Source of the DNA: Eubacterium sp. AF22-8LB
Lineage (GTDB): Bacteria > Bacillota_I > Bacilli_A > Erysipelotrichales > Erysipelotrichaceae
DNA length: 64,000 nucleotides
Assembly (NCBI RefSeq): GCF_003458715.1
Contig: NZ_QRVI01000003.1
Coordinates: forward strand, 56,907 to 120,906
Direction of reading: 5' to 3'
Positions 42,439 through 52,296 of the stretch are shown in pieces. A model generated the notes under the pieces. That model worked only from the letters and a program-made list of their open reading frames with translations. It was not told the origin of the DNA and did not search any database. The number at the start of each line of letters is the position of its first letter. Positions within the stretch are counted from its first letter, which is position 1. The position numbers were made by a program, and so were the translations under genes.

Positions 42439-43893
42439 TTATTCCATATTTGTATAACCCATTAAATACGTATCAATCTCTTTGGCACATTCCTTACCTT
42501 CATGAAGTGCCCACACAACCAATGATTGTCCTCTATGACAATCACCAGCCGCAAAGTATTTGTCCTTTACATGATATGAATCTGGTTCTGTCACAATGAC
42601 ATTTCTTGGTGTGACCTCAAGTTTAAATTTAGATTTTATATCATCTTCCACACCAATAAATCCTGCTGCAATCAATAATAAGTCACAATCTAAGATTTGT
42701 TCTGTACCCTTAATCTCTTCAAGATTACCATCCTTAAATTGCACTTTCACTGTCTTGATTTGTTTCAAATTTTTCTTTTCATCTAAAATACATTCCTTAA
42801 CTGTGGTTTCATAGATACGAGGATCCTTTTTAAAGACGGCAATGGCTTCTTCTTGACCATAATCTATTTTACAGACCTTAGGCCATTCAGGCCAGGGATT
42901 GCTTTCTAATCTTTCATCTGGAGCTTTAGGCATCATTTCAATTTGTATAACACTTGCACAACCCTGACGAATACTTGTACCGACACAATCATTTCCTGTA
43001 TCACCACCACCAACAATGACAACATGCTTATATTTGGCAGAGATTTCATCGGTGTTATTTAGTAAATGCTTTGTTGCCTTAGTAAGATAATCCACCGCAA
43101 AATAGATACCTGTACAATCACGATTCTTTACACGTAAATCACGGGCTTTTTTAGAACCCGTCGCAAAGACAATCGCATCAAATTCTTTTTCAAGCTCTTT
43201 TTTAGTAATTTCTTTTCCAACATTAATACCTGTTTTAAATTGAATACCCTCTGCTTGAAGAATATTTAAACGTCTTTGAATGACATTCTTCTCCAATTTC
43301 ATATTTGGAATACCATACATCAATAATCCACCAATGCGATCTTCCTTTTCAAAAACTGTCACATGATGGCCACGATGATTTAAATCATGCGCAAGAGCAA
43401 GTCCTGCAGGCCCTGAACCAATGATCGCAACCTTTTTATCTGAACGAACCGTTGGCACATAAGGTGTCATCCAATTGTTTTTATAAGCTGTTTCAATTGT
43501 ATATAATTCATTTTCCTTGATTGTGACAGAATCCCCGTCTAATCCATTTAAACAAGCTTTTTCGCAAAGAGCAGGGCACACACGACCTGTAAATTCAGGG
43601 AATGGATTGGTTTTTAATAATCTAGATAAAGCACGTTTATCGTTGCCATTATAGATTTCATCATTCCATTCCGGAATCAAGTTGTGTAAAGGACAGCCTG
43701 TCACCATATTTTTTAATTTGATAGCCGACTGACAAAAGGGAACGCCACAATTCATGCAGCGCGCACCCTGTTTACGTCTGGTTTCTTCATCTAAAAAAGG
43801 ATGAAATTCATTAAAGTTTGTGATTCGACTAAGCGGCTCAATGGCTTCATTCTCTTGTCGTTTATAATCTAAAAATCCTGTTGGTTTTCCCAT
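42439..43893 (-). CDS. gltD: Glutamate synthase small subunit GltD
   Basis: 484 residues. The subunit passes electrons from NADPH to the large subunit through FAD and iron-sulfur clusters. N-terminal cluster Cys are in CMNCGVPFCQ, GCPLHNLIPEW and CPALCEKAC; the FAD-binding motif is IIGSGPAGLALAHDL and the NADPH site VIVGGGDTGNDCVG. It starts 16 nt after gltB, as in a standard gltBD operon. Confidence 0.96.
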   Translation of the reverse strand: MGKPTGFLDYKRQENEAIEPLSRITNFNEFHPFLDEETRRKQGARCMNCGVPFCQSAIKLKNMVTGCPLHNLIPEWNDEIYNGNDKRALSRLLKTNPFPEFTGRVCPALCEKACLNGLDGDSVTIKENELYTIETAYKNNWMTPYVPTVRSDKKVAIIGSGPAGLALAHDLNHRGHHVTVFEKEDRIGGLLMYGIPNMKLEKNVIQRRLNILQAEGIQFKTGINVGKEITKKELEKEFDAIVFATGSKKARDLRVKNRDCTGIYFAVDYLTKATKHLLNNTDEISAKYKHVVIVGGGDTGNDCVGTSIRQGCASVIQIEMMPKAPDERLESNPWPEWPKVCKIDYGQEEAIAVFKKDPRIYETTVKECILDEKKNLKQIKTVKVQFKDGNLEEIKGTEQILDCDLLLIAAGFIGVEDDIKSKFKLEVTPRNVIVTEPDSYHVKDKYFAAGDCHRGQSLVVWALHEGKECAKEIDTYLMGYTNME

Positions 43894-43909
43894 AATCCTT
43901 CATCCTTTC

Positions 43910-46900
43910 CTATGCGTGTACCTGTTCAAAAGCCATTAGGCTTGCTTCATCTTCATGATAGCCCTTTGCCTTTAATTCTTGAATCAAAGTTGTGACCTTT
44001 TCATAATCCTTTGGAACAATCTTTTTAAAGTTTGATAATTCATCATCTAAGTTTGACAAAATCTTTTTAGCTATATCTGAATCTGTATATGTATAGTGCT
44101 TATTTAAAAGCTCTTCTAATACTTCTTTATCGGCTTTGCCAGTTACTTCATATGTATTGACTAATTGCTTATTTAAACGCATATATAAATCATGATTTGG
44201 ATCATATACATACGCAATACCACCCGACATTCCGGCAGCTAGGTTTTTACCCGTTCTTCCTAAAATGACAACAGTACCACCTGTCATATATTCAAGTCCA
44301 TGATCTCCAACACCTTCAACCACGGCTTTAGCACCTGAGTTACGAACCGCAAAACGCTCACCAGCCATACCACGAATATAGGCTTCACCACTAGTAGCTC
44401 CATATAATGCAACATTACCAATAATGACATTTTCATTTGGTTTAAATTGTGCTTCTTTCTTTGGCTGAATAATCAATTTACCACCCGACAAACCCTTGCC
44501 AAAGTAGTCATTCGCATCACCATGTACATCTAAAGTAATTCCTTTTTGTACAAAAGCACCAAAGGATTGTCCGGCACCACCGTTACAATGAACTGTATAT
44601 GTATCGTCCTTTAGTGTGTTATTAAATTGTTTTGTGACTTCACTCGATAAAATTGTTCCCACTGTACGATCCGTACTTGAAATGTCGATTGTTTCAGAGT
44701 GTGGTTTTTTCTCTTTGAAATAAGGCTCAAATTTAGGAAGCAATGTCTTCACATCCACAGTTTTATCTAATTCAAAGTTATACGTATCTTTAGACTCATA
44801 ATGAATATTGTGTGGTGTCATCAAAATGTTTGAATAATCCAAAGACGCATCTTCATTTACTTCAAGATTATCTGTATGACCCACCATTTCATTAATTGTG
44901 TGATAGCCAAGCTCAGCCATGATTTCTCTTAATTCACGAGCAATAAACAACATGAAGTTCATGACATATTCTGGTTTTCCTTTGAAACGTTTTCTTAATT
45001 TTTGGTTTTGTGTCGCAACCCCAAACGGACATGTATCCAAGTTACATACACGCATCATCATACATCCCATCGTAACTAGTGGTGCAGTCGCAAAGCCAAA
45101 CTCTTCAGCACCAAGTAAGCATGCGATCGCAACATCTTTACCCGTCATTAATTTACCGTCGGTCTCAATCAGTACACGACTTCTCAAACCATTCTCAACA
45201 AGGTTTTGATGGGCTTGTGCCAAACCCAATTCCCAAGGAAGACCCGCATGGTGGATACTGCTTTGTGAAGCAGCACCTGTACCTCCATCATAGCCTGAAA
45301 TCAAGACTACAGTAGCACCGGCTTTGGCAACACCAGAGGCAATCGTACCAACACCTGCTTCTGAAACTAGCTTTACACTGATTCGAGCTTGTGGATTGGC
45401 ATTCTTTAAGTCATAGATCAATTGAGCTAAGTCTTCAATAGAATAAATATCGTGGTGAGGAGGAGGGGAAATCAAAGATACACCTGGTGTAGAATATCTT
45501 GTTTTCGCAATCCATGGATAGACCTTTTTACCTGGTAAGTGTCCACCTTCACCTGGTTTTGCGCCCTGTGCCATTTTGATTTGAATTTCCTTAGCACTGA
45601 CTAAGTATTCTTCGGTAACGCCAAAACGTCCACTAGCTACCTGCTTAATAGCGGAGTTCTTTTCTGTACCTAAACGCTCTGGTTTTTCGCCACCTTCACC
45701 CGAATTGGATTTACCGCCCAAACGATTCATGGCGATGGCCATACATGTATGGGCTTCTTCAGAAATGGAACCATAGCTCATGGCACCTGTCTTAAAGCGT
45801 TTAACGATTTCATATTCACTTTCCACTTCAGATAATGGAATGCTTTCTCTTGTCTTTTTAAAGTGCAATTGACTTCTTAAATGATGGTTCTGAGGATTGG
45901 AGTTTAATTCATTTGAATATTCCTTAAACAAATCATAATCATTGTTTTGTGTAGCCCTTTGAAGCTTCACAATTGTTTCAGGTGAATATAAATGATCCTC
46001 TTTTCCTTCACCCTTTCTTAGTTTATGGAAGCCAATAGAGTCTAGACTTGTATCACAAGAAAGTCCAAGTGGATCGTAGGCACGATCATGGTGATAGATC
46101 AAATCCTTTTCAATATCCTCTAGCGTAATGCCATCTACTTCACTGATGGTATTTGTGAAGTAAGTGTCAATGACTTCTTTAGAGATTCCAATGGCTTCAA
46201 AAATTTGTGCACCTTGGTAGGATTGAAGGGTAGAAATACCCATCTTAGCCGCAATCTTAACGATACCCTTTAAAATGGCTTCGTTATAATCATCAATCGC
46301 AATATTGACTTCTTTATCTAACATATTTAACTGAATCATTTCTTCAATGCATTCATGAGCTAAATATGGATAAATAGCGGTTGCTCCATAGCCTAAAAGC
46401 GTTGCGAACTGGTGTACATCTCTTGGTTCACCACATTCTACGATAATGGATACATCAGTTTTCTTTTTGGTTTTTACTAAATGCTGTTCTAAGGCAGATA
46501 CAGCCAATAGGCTTGGAATAGCCATATGACCTTCATCTACACCTTTATCAGAAAGAATTAAAATATTTGCGCCATTGCGGTATGCTTTGTCACATTCAAT
46601 AAATAAATTGTCTAAGGCTTCCTTTAAAGATGAACCACGATAGAACAATAAGGAGATTGTGGCATTTTTAAAGCCAGGCTGGTTTAACTGTCGAATCTTA
46701 TCCATGTCACGAGATGTCAAAATTGGATTGTTGACCTCTAAGACTGTACAGTTGTTGGATTGATCCTTTAATAGGTTTCCATCACTTCCAATATAGATTG
46801 TTGTATCTGTGACAACTTCTTCACGTAAAGAGTCAATTGGTGGGTTGGTTACTTGGGCGAATAGTTGTTTAAAGTAATGGAATAAGCTTACATGATTTTG

Positions 46901-48367
46901 GGAATAAATTGCCAAAGGAATATCGGTACCCATCGCACTTGTTGGTTCAAGCTTGACGCGTGCCATTGGTAAAATGATGTCTTTTACATCTTCGTAGGTA
47001 TATCCGAAGACTTTATATAAAATGTCTCTTTCTGGTTGAGAGTGGATGTGTGTTTTCTTATCCGGAGCTGGCAAGTCTTGAAGGTGTAATAGATAGGTGT
47101 CTAGCCATTCTCCATATGGATTTGAATTCGCATACTCGTTTTTTAGATCGTAATCTTCAATCAATTCTTTTTTCTTTGTATCCACAAGTAACATCTTGCC
47201 TGGTTCCAATCTTGATTTTTTGATGATCTTTGTTTCATCTAAATCTAAGACGCCGACTTCACTCGATAAAATCAACATGTTGTCGTTTGTAAGATAATAA
47301 CGACTAGGTCTTAGTCCGTTACGATCAAGAACGGCTCCTACTTTTTCTCCATCACTAAATAGAATAGCGGCTGGGCCATCCCATGGCTCCATCATTGTGG
47401 CGTAGTAGTGATAAAAATCCTTTTTCTTTTGGTCCATATCTTGGTGTTTCCATGGTTCTGGAATAAGAATCATAATGGCTTTTTCAAGTGGCATGCCATT
47501 CATAACTAAAAATTCAAGGGCATTATCCAACATGGCAGAATCGGATCCTGAGGTATTGATGATTGGTAGGATCTTACTTGAATTTTTATCTAAGAAGGAA
47601 GAGTGCATGCTTTCTTCACGCGCTAACATCTTGTTGACGTTGGCACGGATGGTGTTGATTTCACCATTGTGGGCAATAAAACGGTTGGGATGCGCTCTTT
47701 GCCAAGATGGTGTGGTATTGGTAGAGAAACGTGAGTGTACGATCGCAATAGCGGATTTATAGTTTTTGTCTTGAAGATCTGGATAAAAGTTTCTTAATTG
47801 GGATACGAGAAACATTCCTTTATAGACAATGGTACGACTGCTTAAGCTAGCTACATAGGTTTCTTTGCAGCTTTTTTCAAATTCGCGTCGAATCACATAT
47901 AAAATTTTGTCAAAATCCGCATCACTTGTAATATTTTCTGGTCGTTCAATAAAGGCCTGATAGATATTTGGCATGCAATCCTTGGCTTTTTGACCAAGGA
48001 TGGATTCGTTACAAGGAACTTTTCTCCAAGTGATAAATTTGCAGTCTTCCTGTTCTACAAATTTTTCAAACATTTTTTTGTGTTGGTTTAATAAAAGCTT
48101 TTTGCGAGGTAAGAAAAACATTCCAATGCCATAATGTTCGGGAAGTTTTGTGCCTTCCTTTTTCAGTGTGGCATGAAAGAAATCATGACTGATTTGAAGA
48201 AGGATACCAACACCATCTCCAACTTTTCCGCTGGCATCTTTTCCAGCTCTATGTTCTAGCTTTTCAACAATGTGCAATGCTTTATCGACGACGTCATAGC
48301 TTTGTTTCCCATCGATTTGGACTACGGTACCAATACCGCAGGCATCGTGTTCAATTTCAAAATTCAT
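43910..48367 (-). CDS. gltB: Glutamate synthase large subunit GltB
   Basis: 1485 residues. It hydrolyses glutamine and transfers ammonia to 2-oxoglutarate, giving two glutamates. The N-terminal class II glutaminase nucleophile is Cys10 (EHDACGIGTV), suggesting removal of a nine-residue propeptide. The FMN/3Fe-4S region has MGCMMMRVCNLDTCPFG with Cys-x5-Cys-x4-Cys. The C-terminal glucan-like GXGXG repeat domain (about 1240-1420) is present. It sits between asnB (16-nt gap) and gltD. Confidence 0.97.
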   Translation of the reverse strand: MNFEIEHDACGIGTVVQIDGKQSYDVVDKALHIVEKLEHRAGKDASGKVGDGVGILLQISHDFFHATLKKEGTKLPEHYGIGMFFLPRKKLLLNQHKKMFEKFVEQEDCKFITWRKVPCNESILGQKAKDCMPNIYQAFIERPENITSDADFDKILYVIRREFEKSCKETYVASLSSRTIVYKGMFLVSQLRNFYPDLQDKNYKSAIAIVHSRFSTNTTPSWQRAHPNRFIAHNGEINTIRANVNKMLAREESMHSSFLDKNSSKILPIINTSGSDSAMLDNALEFLVMNGMPLEKAIMILIPEPWKHQDMDQKKKDFYHYYATMMEPWDGPAAILFSDGEKVGAVLDRNGLRPSRYYLTNDNMLILSSEVGVLDLDETKIIKKSRLEPGKMLLVDTKKKELIEDYDLKNEYANSNPYGEWLDTYLLHLQDLPAPDKKTHIHSQPERDILYKVFGYTYEDVKDIILPMARVKLEPTSAMGTDIPLAIYSQNHVSLFHYFKQLFAQVTNPPIDSLREEVVTDTTIYIGSDGNLLKDQSNNCTVLEVNNPILTSRDMDKIRQLNQPGFKNATISLLFYRGSSLKEALDNLFIECDKAYRNGANILILSDKGVDEGHMAIPSLLAVSALEQHLVKTKKKTDVSIIVECGEPRDVHQFATLLGYGATAIYPYLAHECIEEMIQLNMLDKEVNIAIDDYNEAILKGIVKIAAKMGISTLQSYQGAQIFEAIGISKEVIDTYFTNTISEVDGITLEDIEKDLIYHHDRAYDPLGLSCDTSLDSIGFHKLRKGEGKEDHLYSPETIVKLQRATQNNDYDLFKEYSNELNSNPQNHHLRSQLHFKKTRESIPLSEVESEYEIVKRFKTGAMSYGSISEEAHTCMAIAMNRLGGKSNSGEGGEKPERLGTEKNSAIKQVASGRFGVTEEYLVSAKEIQIKMAQGAKPGEGGHLPGKKVYPWIAKTRYSTPGVSLISPPPHHDIYSIEDLAQLIYDLKNANPQARISVKLVSEAGVGTIASGVAKAGATVVLISGYDGGTGAASQSSIHHAGLPWELGLAQAHQNLVENGLRSRVLIETDGKLMTGKDVAIACLLGAEEFGFATAPLVTMGCMMMRVCNLDTCPFGVATQNQKLRKRFKGKPEYVMNFMLFIARELREIMAELGYHTINEMVGHTDNLEVNEDASLDYSNILMTPHNIHYESKDTYNFELDKTVDVKTLLPKFEPYFKEKKPHSETIDISSTDRTVGTILSSEVTKQFNNTLKDDTYTVHCNGGAGQSFGAFVQKGITLDVHGDANDYFGKGLSGGKLIIQPKKEAQFKPNENVIIGNVALYGATSGEAYIRGMAGERFAVRNSGAKAVVEGVGDHGLEYMTGGTVVILGRTGKNLAAGMSGGIAYVYDPNHDLYMRLNKQLVNTYEVTGKADKEVLEELLNKHYTYTDSDIAKKILSNLDDELSNFKKIVPKDYEKVTTLIQELKAKGYHEDEASLMAFEQVHA

Positions 48368-48383
48368 AGTTTACACAACCCTT

Positions 48384-49967
48384 CTATTTTCCGCTGTCTC
48401 CATAGTTTGATAAATATCGAGCACTTGGATCGTTGACGTTACATCCTTCCCAGTTCTTGTTTGGCATCCAGAAATCTTTGATCATACTCGCTTGATTTGG
48501 ATAGTAGGATTCAAAAATCTCTCGATATAATAGGGATTCTTTTGTGAATGGAGTACAGTATTTGTATTTCTTTATTTTTTCTTCAAAGTCAGAATCGGAA
48601 TAATAATTTTCAGCATATTCTTTAATGTCATCACTCAATGAGTGTCCTACTGCATCGGAGAAGGCGGCTTTTTCACGCATCAAAATGTCATAAGGTAAAA
48701 TTTCATCCTTTTCAAACGCATGACGAAGTAAATATTTTCCTTTGTTGTATGTATTCATTTTCTTTTCAGGATCAATCGACATGACATATTTGACAAAGTC
48801 TAAATCTCCAAAGGGAACACGAGCCTCGATGGAATTAACGGAAATGCATCGGTCGGCTCTTAAAACATCATACATATACAATTCATGTACTCGTTTTACA
48901 CTTTCTTGTTGGAATGCATCTGGGCTTGGAGCAAAGTCGGTATATTTATAGCCGAATAATTCATCGCTGATTTCTCCAGTTAGTAATACGCGAATGTTAC
49001 TTTGTTCATGAATGGCTTTACAGATGAGATACATACCAATACTTGCGCGAATTGTGGTGATGTCAAAGGTTGCCAAAGTTTTAATGACGGGTTTAATGGC
49101 ATGTAAGACATCTTCTTTATTGATAATAATTTCATGGTGGTTACTGCCAATAAAGTCAGCGACCTCTTTGGCATATTTTAAATCAATCGCATCTTTCTCC
49201 ATACCAATCGCATAGGTTTCAATGGGTTTGTTTAATAACTTTTGGCTGATGGCACAAACTAAGCTGGAGTCTAAGCCACCGCTTAATAGAAAACCAAGTG
49301 GCGCATCGGCATCTAGACGTTTTTTAACACATTCTACTAATTTATCGTGAATGTTAGAACAGATCGTTTCTAAATCTGAATCTACAACTTTATTTACCTT
49401 CGTAATATCCAAGTAACAAGTGAATTTACCATCGGCATAATAGTATCCTGGAGGGAAGGGAAGAATTTGTTCAACAATTGAAACAATATTCTTTGCTTCT
49501 GAAGCGAATACAATATTATGGTTTTTATCATAGCCATAAAATAATGGACGGATGCCAATGGGATCACGAGCGGCAATAAAATCGTTTTTCTTGGCATCAT
49601 AAATAATGCAGGCGTATTCGGCATCTAGTTTTTTAAACATGTCTAAGCCGTATTTTTCATAGAGTGGTAAAAGAATTTCACAATCACTTTGTGAAATAAA
49701 GGTATAGCCATCCTTTTCGAGTTCTTCTTTTAATTTTCGAAAGCCATAGATTTCACCGTTACATACGACTGAGTTTCCATTTCGATTAAAGGGCTGCATG
49801 CCCTCTGGGCTTAGTCCCATAATGGATAGTCTTTGAAAGCCAAGATAGCCACATCCTACGATTTGAATTCTTTCATCGTCTGGACCTCTGGAATATGTGC
49901 TTTCTAAAGCTTTATGTATTGTATCTTTACTAATTTTTAATGATTTATATCCAATAATTGTACACAT
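48384..49967 (-). CDS. asnB: Asparagine synthetase, glutamine-hydrolysing (AsnB)
   Basis: 527 residues, close to E. coli AsnB (554). N-terminal class II glutaminase with Cys2 (MCTIIGY) as nucleophile, and the C-terminal synthetase domain with PP-loop LLSGGLDSSLV. It converts aspartate, glutamine and ATP to asparagine and glutamate. Overlap with the gltB/gltD transcript and the weak hairpin before it suggest partial co-transcription with glnA, linking use of glutamine-amide nitrogen. Confidence 0.95.
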   Translation of the reverse strand: MCTIIGYKSLKISKDTIHKALESTYSRGPDDERIQIVGCGYLGFQRLSIMGLSPEGMQPFNRNGNSVVCNGEIYGFRKLKEELEKDGYTFISQSDCEILLPLYEKYGLDMFKKLDAEYACIIYDAKKNDFIAARDPIGIRPLFYGYDKNHNIVFASEAKNIVSIVEQILPFPPGYYYADGKFTCYLDITKVNKVVDSDLETICSNIHDKLVECVKKRLDADAPLGFLLSGGLDSSLVCAISQKLLNKPIETYAIGMEKDAIDLKYAKEVADFIGSNHHEIIINKEDVLHAIKPVIKTLATFDITTIRASIGMYLICKAIHEQSNIRVLLTGEISDELFGYKYTDFAPSPDAFQQESVKRVHELYMYDVLRADRCISVNSIEARVPFGDLDFVKYVMSIDPEKKMNTYNKGKYLLRHAFEKDEILPYDILMREKAAFSDAVGHSLSDDIKEYAENYYSDSDFEEKIKKYKYCTPFTKESLLYREIFESYYPNQASMIKDFWMPNKNWEGCNVNDPSARYLSNYGDSGK

Positions 49968-49991
49968 AAATTACATCTCCTTAGAACGGAA

Positions 49992-50011
49992 AAGCCGGCA
50001 AGTGCCGGTTT
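49992..50011 (-). terminator. Weak hairpin between glnA and asnB
   Basis: CCGGC/GCCGG palindrome (about 49995-50008). Only four T residues follow on the reverse strand (CTTTTCC), so it is probably a leaky terminator or processing site. Confidence 0.6.
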
Positions 50012-52100
50012 ATAGAATTCCGAATAATAATTTTCCATATGTTGGGAATGGCCAATCTTCATTTGATGTAACAACCTCTAATTCGTCACATGGTTTTCTT
50101 AATGCAGCCATATCCTGGATAATGAAGTCACGTACATAGAAGGCTGATTTTTCAACATCATCGATCGCATGTAGTTTTTCAACATCCTTTTCTAATGTAA
50201 CCATAGCTTGATAAGCTTCCGTTAAGGCTTCACTTACTTTCTTCGCTGTTTCAAGCTCATATGTTAAGTCAATGCCAATGGCTTTTTTATTGGCAATAGT
50301 ATCTGTTAATTCTCTAGAGAATTTACTTGCGGCAGGTAAGATATCTTTCTTTGCGATATCTAACATAGTCAAGGCTTCAATATTGATTTCCTTTTCATAT
50401 TCATCCATCAAGATTTCATAACGAGATTCCACTTCTTCTTTTGATAAGACTTTTTGTCTTTCAAACAATTCAATGTTTTCTTCTGTTTTAAAGTATGGAA
50501 GTGCATCTGGTGTTGTTTTTAGATTTAATAAGCCGCGTTTTTCAGCTTCTTCAATCCAAGAATCATCATAACCATTGCCATTGAAGATAATGCGTTTGTG
50601 GTTTTTGATTGTATCCTTAATTAAAGCGTGTAATGTTGTTTCAAAATCATCTGCACCTTCAAGGATGTTCGCAAATTTTTCTAATTCATCCGCAATAACA
50701 GCATTTAATACAATGTTGCATCCGGCAATGCTAGAGTTTGATCCTGGCATTCTGAATTCAAATTTATTTCCGGTAAATGCGAATGGAGAAGTACGGTTAC
50801 GGTCTGTAGAATCTTTAGGGAATTTAGGAAGAACCGTAGCACCAATCTTCATTAATTCTTTTTCTTTTCCATCATATGGTTTATCGGCTTCGATTGCTTG
50901 TAAAACAGCCGTTAATTCATCACCTAAGAAGATTGAGATAATGGCAGGAGGTGCTTCGTTTGCACCTAAACGATGATCATTTCCAGCTGTCGCAACACTT
51001 AATCTTAATAGATCTTGATGTTCATCTACTGCCTTGATAATAGCTGTAAGGAAGACTAAGAATTGCGCGTTTTCATGTGGTGTGTCGCCTGGTTCTAATA
51101 GGTTTAGACCTGTATCTGTTGATAAAGACCAGTTGTTGTGTTTACCACTTCCGTTGATTCCTTCAAATGGTTTTTCGTGCAACAAGGCAACTAATCCATG
51201 TTTCTTTGCGACACGTTGAATCAATTCCATTGTTAGTTGGTTGTGGTCTGTCGCAATGTTTGTCGTTGTAAAGATAGGTGCTAATTCATGTTGGGCTGGA
51301 GCTACTTCGTTGTGTTCTGTTTTTGCCAAGATACCCAATTTCCATAGTTCCTTATTTAAATCGGTCATGAATTCTTGAACACGTGTTTTGATAGTTCCAA
51401 AATAGTGATCTTCTAATTCTTGTCCTTTAGGGCATGGTGCACCAAATAGTGTACGTCCTGTATAGATCAAGTCTTTTCTTTGTTCGTAATATTTTTGATC
51501 GACTAAGAAATATTCTTGTTCTGGTCCTACGGTTGTTTTGATTGTATGTACATCATCATGTCCAAATAATTTCACAATACGTAGGGCTTGTTTATTAATA
51601 GCCTGCATACTTCTTAATAGTGGTGTTTTCTTATCTAGGGCATGTCCTGAGTAAGAGCAGAATGCGGTAGGAATACATAGTACGCCGTTTTTGATGAAGG
51701 CATAGCTTGTTGGGTCCCATGCCGTATATCCTCTGGCTTCAAATGTGGCTCTTAAACCTCCATTTGGAAAGCTGGATGCGTCGGGTTCACCTTTGATTAA
51801 TTCTTTACCACTGAATTCCATAATGACTTTGCCATCTTTGTCTGGATTGATAAAGCCATCGTGCTTTTCAGCTGTAACACCTGTCATTGGCTGGAACCAA
51901 TGGGTATAGTGTGTTGCACCTTGTTCGATGGCCCATTCCTTCATGGCGTGGGCTACGGCATTCGCAATTTTTATATTCAATTGTTTTCCATCACGAATAG
52001 TCTTTTCTAATTCGCGATAGGTATCCTTTGCGAGCTTTTCTCGCATGACGGATTCGTCAAATACTTTACTTCCAAAAATTTCTTCTACGATCGATTTCAT
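50010..52100 (-). CDS. glnA: Glutamine synthetase type III
   Basis: 696 residues from ATG 52100, selected because AAAAGGAGAG precedes it and the N-terminus MKSIVEEIFGSKVFDE is typical; the longer frame runs into the leader. GSIII makes glutamine from glutamate, ammonia and ATP. Recognised by size and by EVAPAQHELAPIFTTTN, KHNNWSLST, GNDHRLGANEAPPAI and FRMPGSNSSIAG. Its mRNA leader carries an attenuator (next entry). It is divergent from a second, type I-like synthetase gene. Confidence 0.97.
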   Translation of the reverse strand: MKSIVEEIFGSKVFDESVMREKLAKDTYRELEKTIRDGKQLNIKIANAVAHAMKEWAIEQGATHYTHWFQPMTGVTAEKHDGFINPDKDGKVIMEFSGKELIKGEPDASSFPNGGLRATFEARGYTAWDPTSYAFIKNGVLCIPTAFCSYSGHALDKKTPLLRSMQAINKQALRIVKLFGHDDVHTIKTTVGPEQEYFLVDQKYYEQRKDLIYTGRTLFGAPCPKGQELEDHYFGTIKTRVQEFMTDLNKELWKLGILAKTEHNEVAPAQHELAPIFTTTNIATDHNQLTMELIQRVAKKHGLVALLHEKPFEGINGSGKHNNWSLSTDTGLNLLEPGDTPHENAQFLVFLTAIIKAVDEHQDLLRLSVATAGNDHRLGANEAPPAIISIFLGDELTAVLQAIEADKPYDGKEKELMKIGATVLPKFPKDSTDRNRTSPFAFTGNKFEFRMPGSNSSIAGCNIVLNAVIADELEKFANILEGADDFETTLHALIKDTIKNHKRIIFNGNGYDDSWIEEAEKRGLLNLKTTPDALPYFKTEENIELFERQKVLSKEEVESRYEILMDEYEKEINIEALTMLDIAKKDILPAASKFSRELTDTIANKKAIGIDLTYELETAKKVSEALTEAYQAMVTLEKDVEKLHAIDDVEKSAFYVRDFIIQDMAALRKPCDELEVVTSNEDWPFPTYGKLLFGIL

Positions 52101-52118
52101 AATGGCTCTCCTTTTCAT

Positions 52119-52182
52119 AAAAAAAGGGCAAGGACACGAAAAACATGAGGTAAATTCCTCTGTTTTATTGGCGTCCTTGCCA
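52119..52182 (-). promoter_or_regulatory. Attenuator with ANTAR-type hexaloop hairpins in the glnA leader
   Basis: Reverse strand, reading 5' to 3'. Hairpin 1 is TGGC-AAGGAC-GCCA (52182-52169), a 6-nt loop with A at position 1 and G at position 4. Hairpin 2 is GAGG-AATTTA-CCTC (52160-52147), also a 6-nt loop starting with A. A terminator, GGCAAGGAC (52181-52173) with GTCCTTGCC (52135-52127), is followed by CTTTTTTT and lies directly before the ribosome binding site. Hairpin 1 and the terminator are mutually exclusive because both use the same bases. ANTAR proteins bind such tandem hexaloops (A1, G4) to prevent termination. Confidence 0.72.
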
Positions 52183-52194
52183 TGTATGGACATA

Positions 52195-52222
52195 ATTATA
52201 TGCGGATATTTTGAGTTGTCAA
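52195..52222 (-). promoter_or_regulatory. Promoter of glnA
   Basis: Reverse strand TTGACA (52222-52217), 16-nt spacer, TATAAT (52200-52195). Both hexamers are perfect; start predicted near 52188. Confidence 0.88.
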
Positions 52223-52249
52223 CAGGAAATTGTAAAAATGTAAAAATCA

Positions 52250-52278
52250 TTGAAAACAACATGAAAATAGTGTATTAA
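52250..52278 (+). promoter_or_regulatory. Promoter of the type I glutamine synthetase-like gene
   Basis: TTGAAA (52250-52255), 17-nt spacer, TATTAA (52273-52278). The start codon follows 18 nt later with GAGGTG between. Confidence 0.55.
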
Positions 52279-52296
52279 TTATTCGAGGTGAATATT

